Positions 5,873-6,737 of a stretch of 6,737 bases of DNA are shown piece by piece. Numbering within the stretch: the first letter of the stretch is position 1; every line of letters begins with the position of its first letter. The notes below the pieces were generated by a model that saw nothing but the letters and a program-made list of their open reading frames with translations, was not told the origin of the DNA and made no database searches. This stretch comes from CBDUUP01 sp965370435 (GTDB lineage Bacteria > Chloroflexota > Anaerolineae > Anaerolineales > UBA11579), in contig CBDUUP010000254.1 in NCBI GenBank assembly GCA_965370435.1, forward strand, positions 1-6,737, in the 5' to 3' direction. The position numbers and the translations under genes are program-made.

Positions 5873-5901
5873 TTGACGCATACTTCCGCCGGTGTTATAG
5901 T
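5873..5901 (+). promoter_or_regulatory. Strong sigma70-type promoter for the proS leader transcript
   Basis: TTGACG (5873-5878, 5 of 6), exactly 17 bases, then TATAGT (5896-5901, 5 of 6), with TG at 5893-5894 giving an extended -10. It is the best promoter in the window. The predicted start is A5907 or A5908, only 3-4 bases before the ATG at 5911. Confidence 0.8.
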
Positions 5902-5910
5902 CCGCCAATC

Positions 5911-6015
5911 ATGATTTTACTATTAATCGTTAGGAACTTCACCCCCGTCCCTAGAGGACCTCGTTGCGACTGCGCAACGGGGCATGGGCACGCGATGGGC
6001 ATCTCTTTGAGGTAA
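5911..6015 (+). CDS. Candidate 34-residue leader peptide of the proS transcript
   Basis: ATG 5911-5913 to TAA 6013-6015. The peptide begins MILLLIVRNF, continues TPVPRGPRCDCATGHGHAMG and ends ISLR. It has six branched-chain codons in a row (codons 2-7, the three Leu being TTA, CTA, TTA) and three Pro codons (12, 14, 17), the third falling at the start of the hairpin's first arm. With the start site at 5907-5908 the message would be almost leaderless, so no Shine-Dalgarno is expected. Leaderless leader peptides are known for some amino-acid attenuators, notably in actinobacteria. The frame runs through the hairpin and stops 34 bases before the terminator stem. It could also be a chance frame in a noncoding RNA. 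Confidence 0.4.
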   Translation: MILLLIVRNFTPVPRGPRCDCATGHGHAMGISLR

Positions 6016-6049
6016 TTTTCGATTACGTCAATACCGCCTCGTTTGCTTC

Positions 6050-6074
6050 GCCCCGAGATTTCGGGGCTTTTTTT
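6050..6074 (+). terminator. Intrinsic terminator in the proS leader
   Basis: GCCCCGA (6050-6056), loop GATT, TCGGGGC (6061-6067), then seven T (6068-6074). It lies 36 bases before the proS ATG, downstream of a strong promoter and with no full-length gene between. It therefore either ends a small RNA or acts as a conditional attenuator of proS. Confidence 0.9.
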
Positions 6075-6110
6075 GTTATCATATAGGCGTAAACCCAGGA
6101 GACTTTAGCC

Positions 6111-6737
6111 ATGAGAATGAGTAAATTATTCAGCCAGACCCTGCGCGAAATCCCGGCCGAGGCCGAGGTCGCCAGCCATCAACTGCTCTTGCGAGCCGGA
6201 TTCATCCGCCAGCTTGGCGCAGGGATATTCAGCTACCTCCCTTTGGCCCGCCGCACCTTGAACAAGATTGAGAACATCATCCGAGATGAGATCAACGCCA
6301 TCGGAGGCCAGGAGATCACCATGCCGGTCGTCCATCCGGCCGACGTTTGGAAAAAGACCAATCGCTGGTACGAGGTCGGCGCGGAGATGGGACGCTTCAA
6401 GGATCGGAATAACCGCGACATGGCCCTCGCCATGACCCACGAGGAGATCGTCGCGGATTTGGTGCGCAAAGAGATCCGTTCATATCGCCAACTGCCCCAA
6501 CTGGTCTATCACATTCAAACCAAATGGCGCGACGACGCTCGACCCCGAGCCGGTTTAGTTCGGGTGCGAGAATTCACCATGAAAGACAGCTACAGCCTGG
6601 ATGCGGATTGGGAGGGGTTGGACGCCCAATACCGCGCCCATTACCAAGCCTATTTCAACATCTTCCATCGTTGTGGGTTGGACGTGATCTCTGTAGAGTC
6701 TGATGTTGGCATGATGGGTGGTTCTATGGCCCACGAG
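6111..6737 (+). CDS. proS: Prolyl-tRNA synthetase, bacterial type, N-terminal part (cut by window end)
   Basis: 209 codons are present. The enzyme attaches proline to tRNA-Pro using ATP in the cytoplasm. The start of the class II catalytic domain is plain: SKLFSQTLREIPAEAEVASH, LLLRAGFIRQLGAGIFSYLP, a motif-1 region around GGQEITMPVVHPADVW, the MTHEEIV loop, and motif 2, RPRAGLVRVREFTMKDSYSL, with the conserved VREF. This pattern is the bacterial rather than the archaeal/eukaryotic-like ProRS type. The fragment ends at MGGSMAHE, near where the editing insertion would begin; that domain, motif 3 and the anticodon-binding domain lie outside. The start is ATG 6111: AGGAG (6097-6101) is 9 bases before it, whereas ATG 6117 would be 15 away. 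A leader with a terminator lies directly upstream. Confidence 0.97.
   Translation, partial: MRMSKLFSQTLREIPAEAEVASHQLLLRAGFIRQLGAGIFSYLPLARRTLNKIENIIRDEINAIGGQEITMPVVHPADVWKKTNRWYEVGAEMGRFKDRNNRDMALAMTHEEIVADLVRKEIRSYRQLPQLVYHIQTKWRDDARPRAGLVRVREFTMKDSYSLDADWEGLDAQYRAHYQAYFNIFHRCGLDVISVESDVGMMGGSMAHE

Larger units (their letters stand above)
5908..6074 (+). ncRNA. Structured leader RNA (candidate attenuator or small RNA) upstream of proS
   Basis: About 167 bases run from the predicted start to the terminator T tract. The strongest element is a 10-bp hairpin, CCTCGTTGCG (5959-5968) with CGCAACGGGG (5973-5982), closed by an ACTG loop with one G-T pair. Flanking CGTCCC (5946-5951) can extend it by pairing with 5986-5992 around a bulged C. 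A smaller hairpin GTAAT-TTTCG-ATTAC lies at 6012-6026. CCTCGTTTGC (6037-6046) is a near copy of the first arm and can pair with GCAACGGGG (5974-5982) with one bulged T. CGGGGC (5978-5983) can also pair with GCCCCG (6050-6055), the left arm of the terminator. These mutually exclusive pairings are typical of transcription attenuators. I recognise no named riboswitch or T-box sequence. Confidence 0.5.

Noticed and set aside
5894..5922. Minus-strand promoter TATAAC with a -35 at 5917-5922
   Set aside because: The -35 matches only 3 of 6 positions. Kept only as a possible overlapping -10, not as a separate feature.
5984..6001. Direct repeat ATGGGCA-CGCG-ATGGGCA in the leader
   Set aside because: Only two 7-base copies, which fall in different reading frames of the leader (the first lies within His-Gly-His, the second encodes Met-Gly). 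Too short to call a functional repeat.
5908..6074. T-box riboswitch upstream of proS
   Set aside because: The conserved antiterminator core (GGTGG-N-ACCGCG type) is absent. Only a short ACCGCC (6033-6038) resembles it, and there is no recognisable stem I.
5908..6074. 6S RNA or signal recognition particle RNA
   Set aside because: The GGAAGG...AGCA type SRP loop is missing. The 5' end is AT-rich and does not pair with the 3' end to make the closed 6S rod. A 6S-like fold could not be fully excluded by eye.
6126..6469. Two minus-strand open frames opposite proS
   Set aside because: They are antisense shadows of a confidently identified prolyl-tRNA synthetase.

Overview
The window looks like chromosomal housekeeping and envelope DNA from a Chloroflexota bacterium, probably of the Anaerolineae type. 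This is inferred from gene content, not from a phylogenetic marker. The clues are two lipoproteins with Thr/Pro-rich linkers after the lipobox, a PD40/TolB-type propeller lipoprotein, an NBR1-type Ig-like lipoprotein, a bactofilin-like multi-pass membrane protein, and an ECF sigma factor followed by a small single-pass membrane protein. I saw no insertion sequence, CRISPR array, tRNA, rRNA or phage gene.

Layout. Bases 2-751 (+) hold the 3' part of a bactofilin-like membrane protein, closed by a strong intrinsic terminator (775-813). An extended -10 promoter (818-846) then drives a sigma/membrane-protein pair: an ECF-type sigma factor (925-1524) and a 114-residue protein with one membrane segment (1566-1910), ended by a terminator at 1934-1967. 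A 13-codon reading frame overlaps the sigma start by ATGA. Next is a 705-residue lipoprotein (2140-4257, GTG start) made of two six-repeat PD40 propellers around a central Ig-like segment with a possible calcium loop. Convergent to it, and overlapping it by 4 bases, is a minus-strand pair: an NBR1-Ig lipoprotein (5789-4632) followed after 18 bases by a 119-residue helical protein of unknown function (4613-4254).

The 321-base gap at 5790-6110 is the most interesting part. It holds divergent promoter elements, a perfect inverted repeat, and a very good extended -10 promoter (TTGACG-N17-TATAGT). That promoter points to a start site about 3 bases ahead of a 34-codon reading frame (5911-6015). The frame carries an Ile-Leu-Leu-Leu-Ile-Val run and three Pro codons and runs through a 10-bp hairpin. 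The 3' arm of that hairpin can pair instead with a second copy of its 5' arm, or with the left arm of an intrinsic terminator (6050-6074). Directly after the terminator comes proS, prolyl-tRNA synthetase (6111 onward, cut by the window end).

My reading is that proS, or at least this transcript, is controlled by ribosome-mediated transcription attenuation through a near-leaderless leader peptide. No T-box core sequence is present. Which amino acid would be sensed (proline or branched-chain), or whether the RNA is a stand-alone small RNA, cannot be settled from sequence alone.
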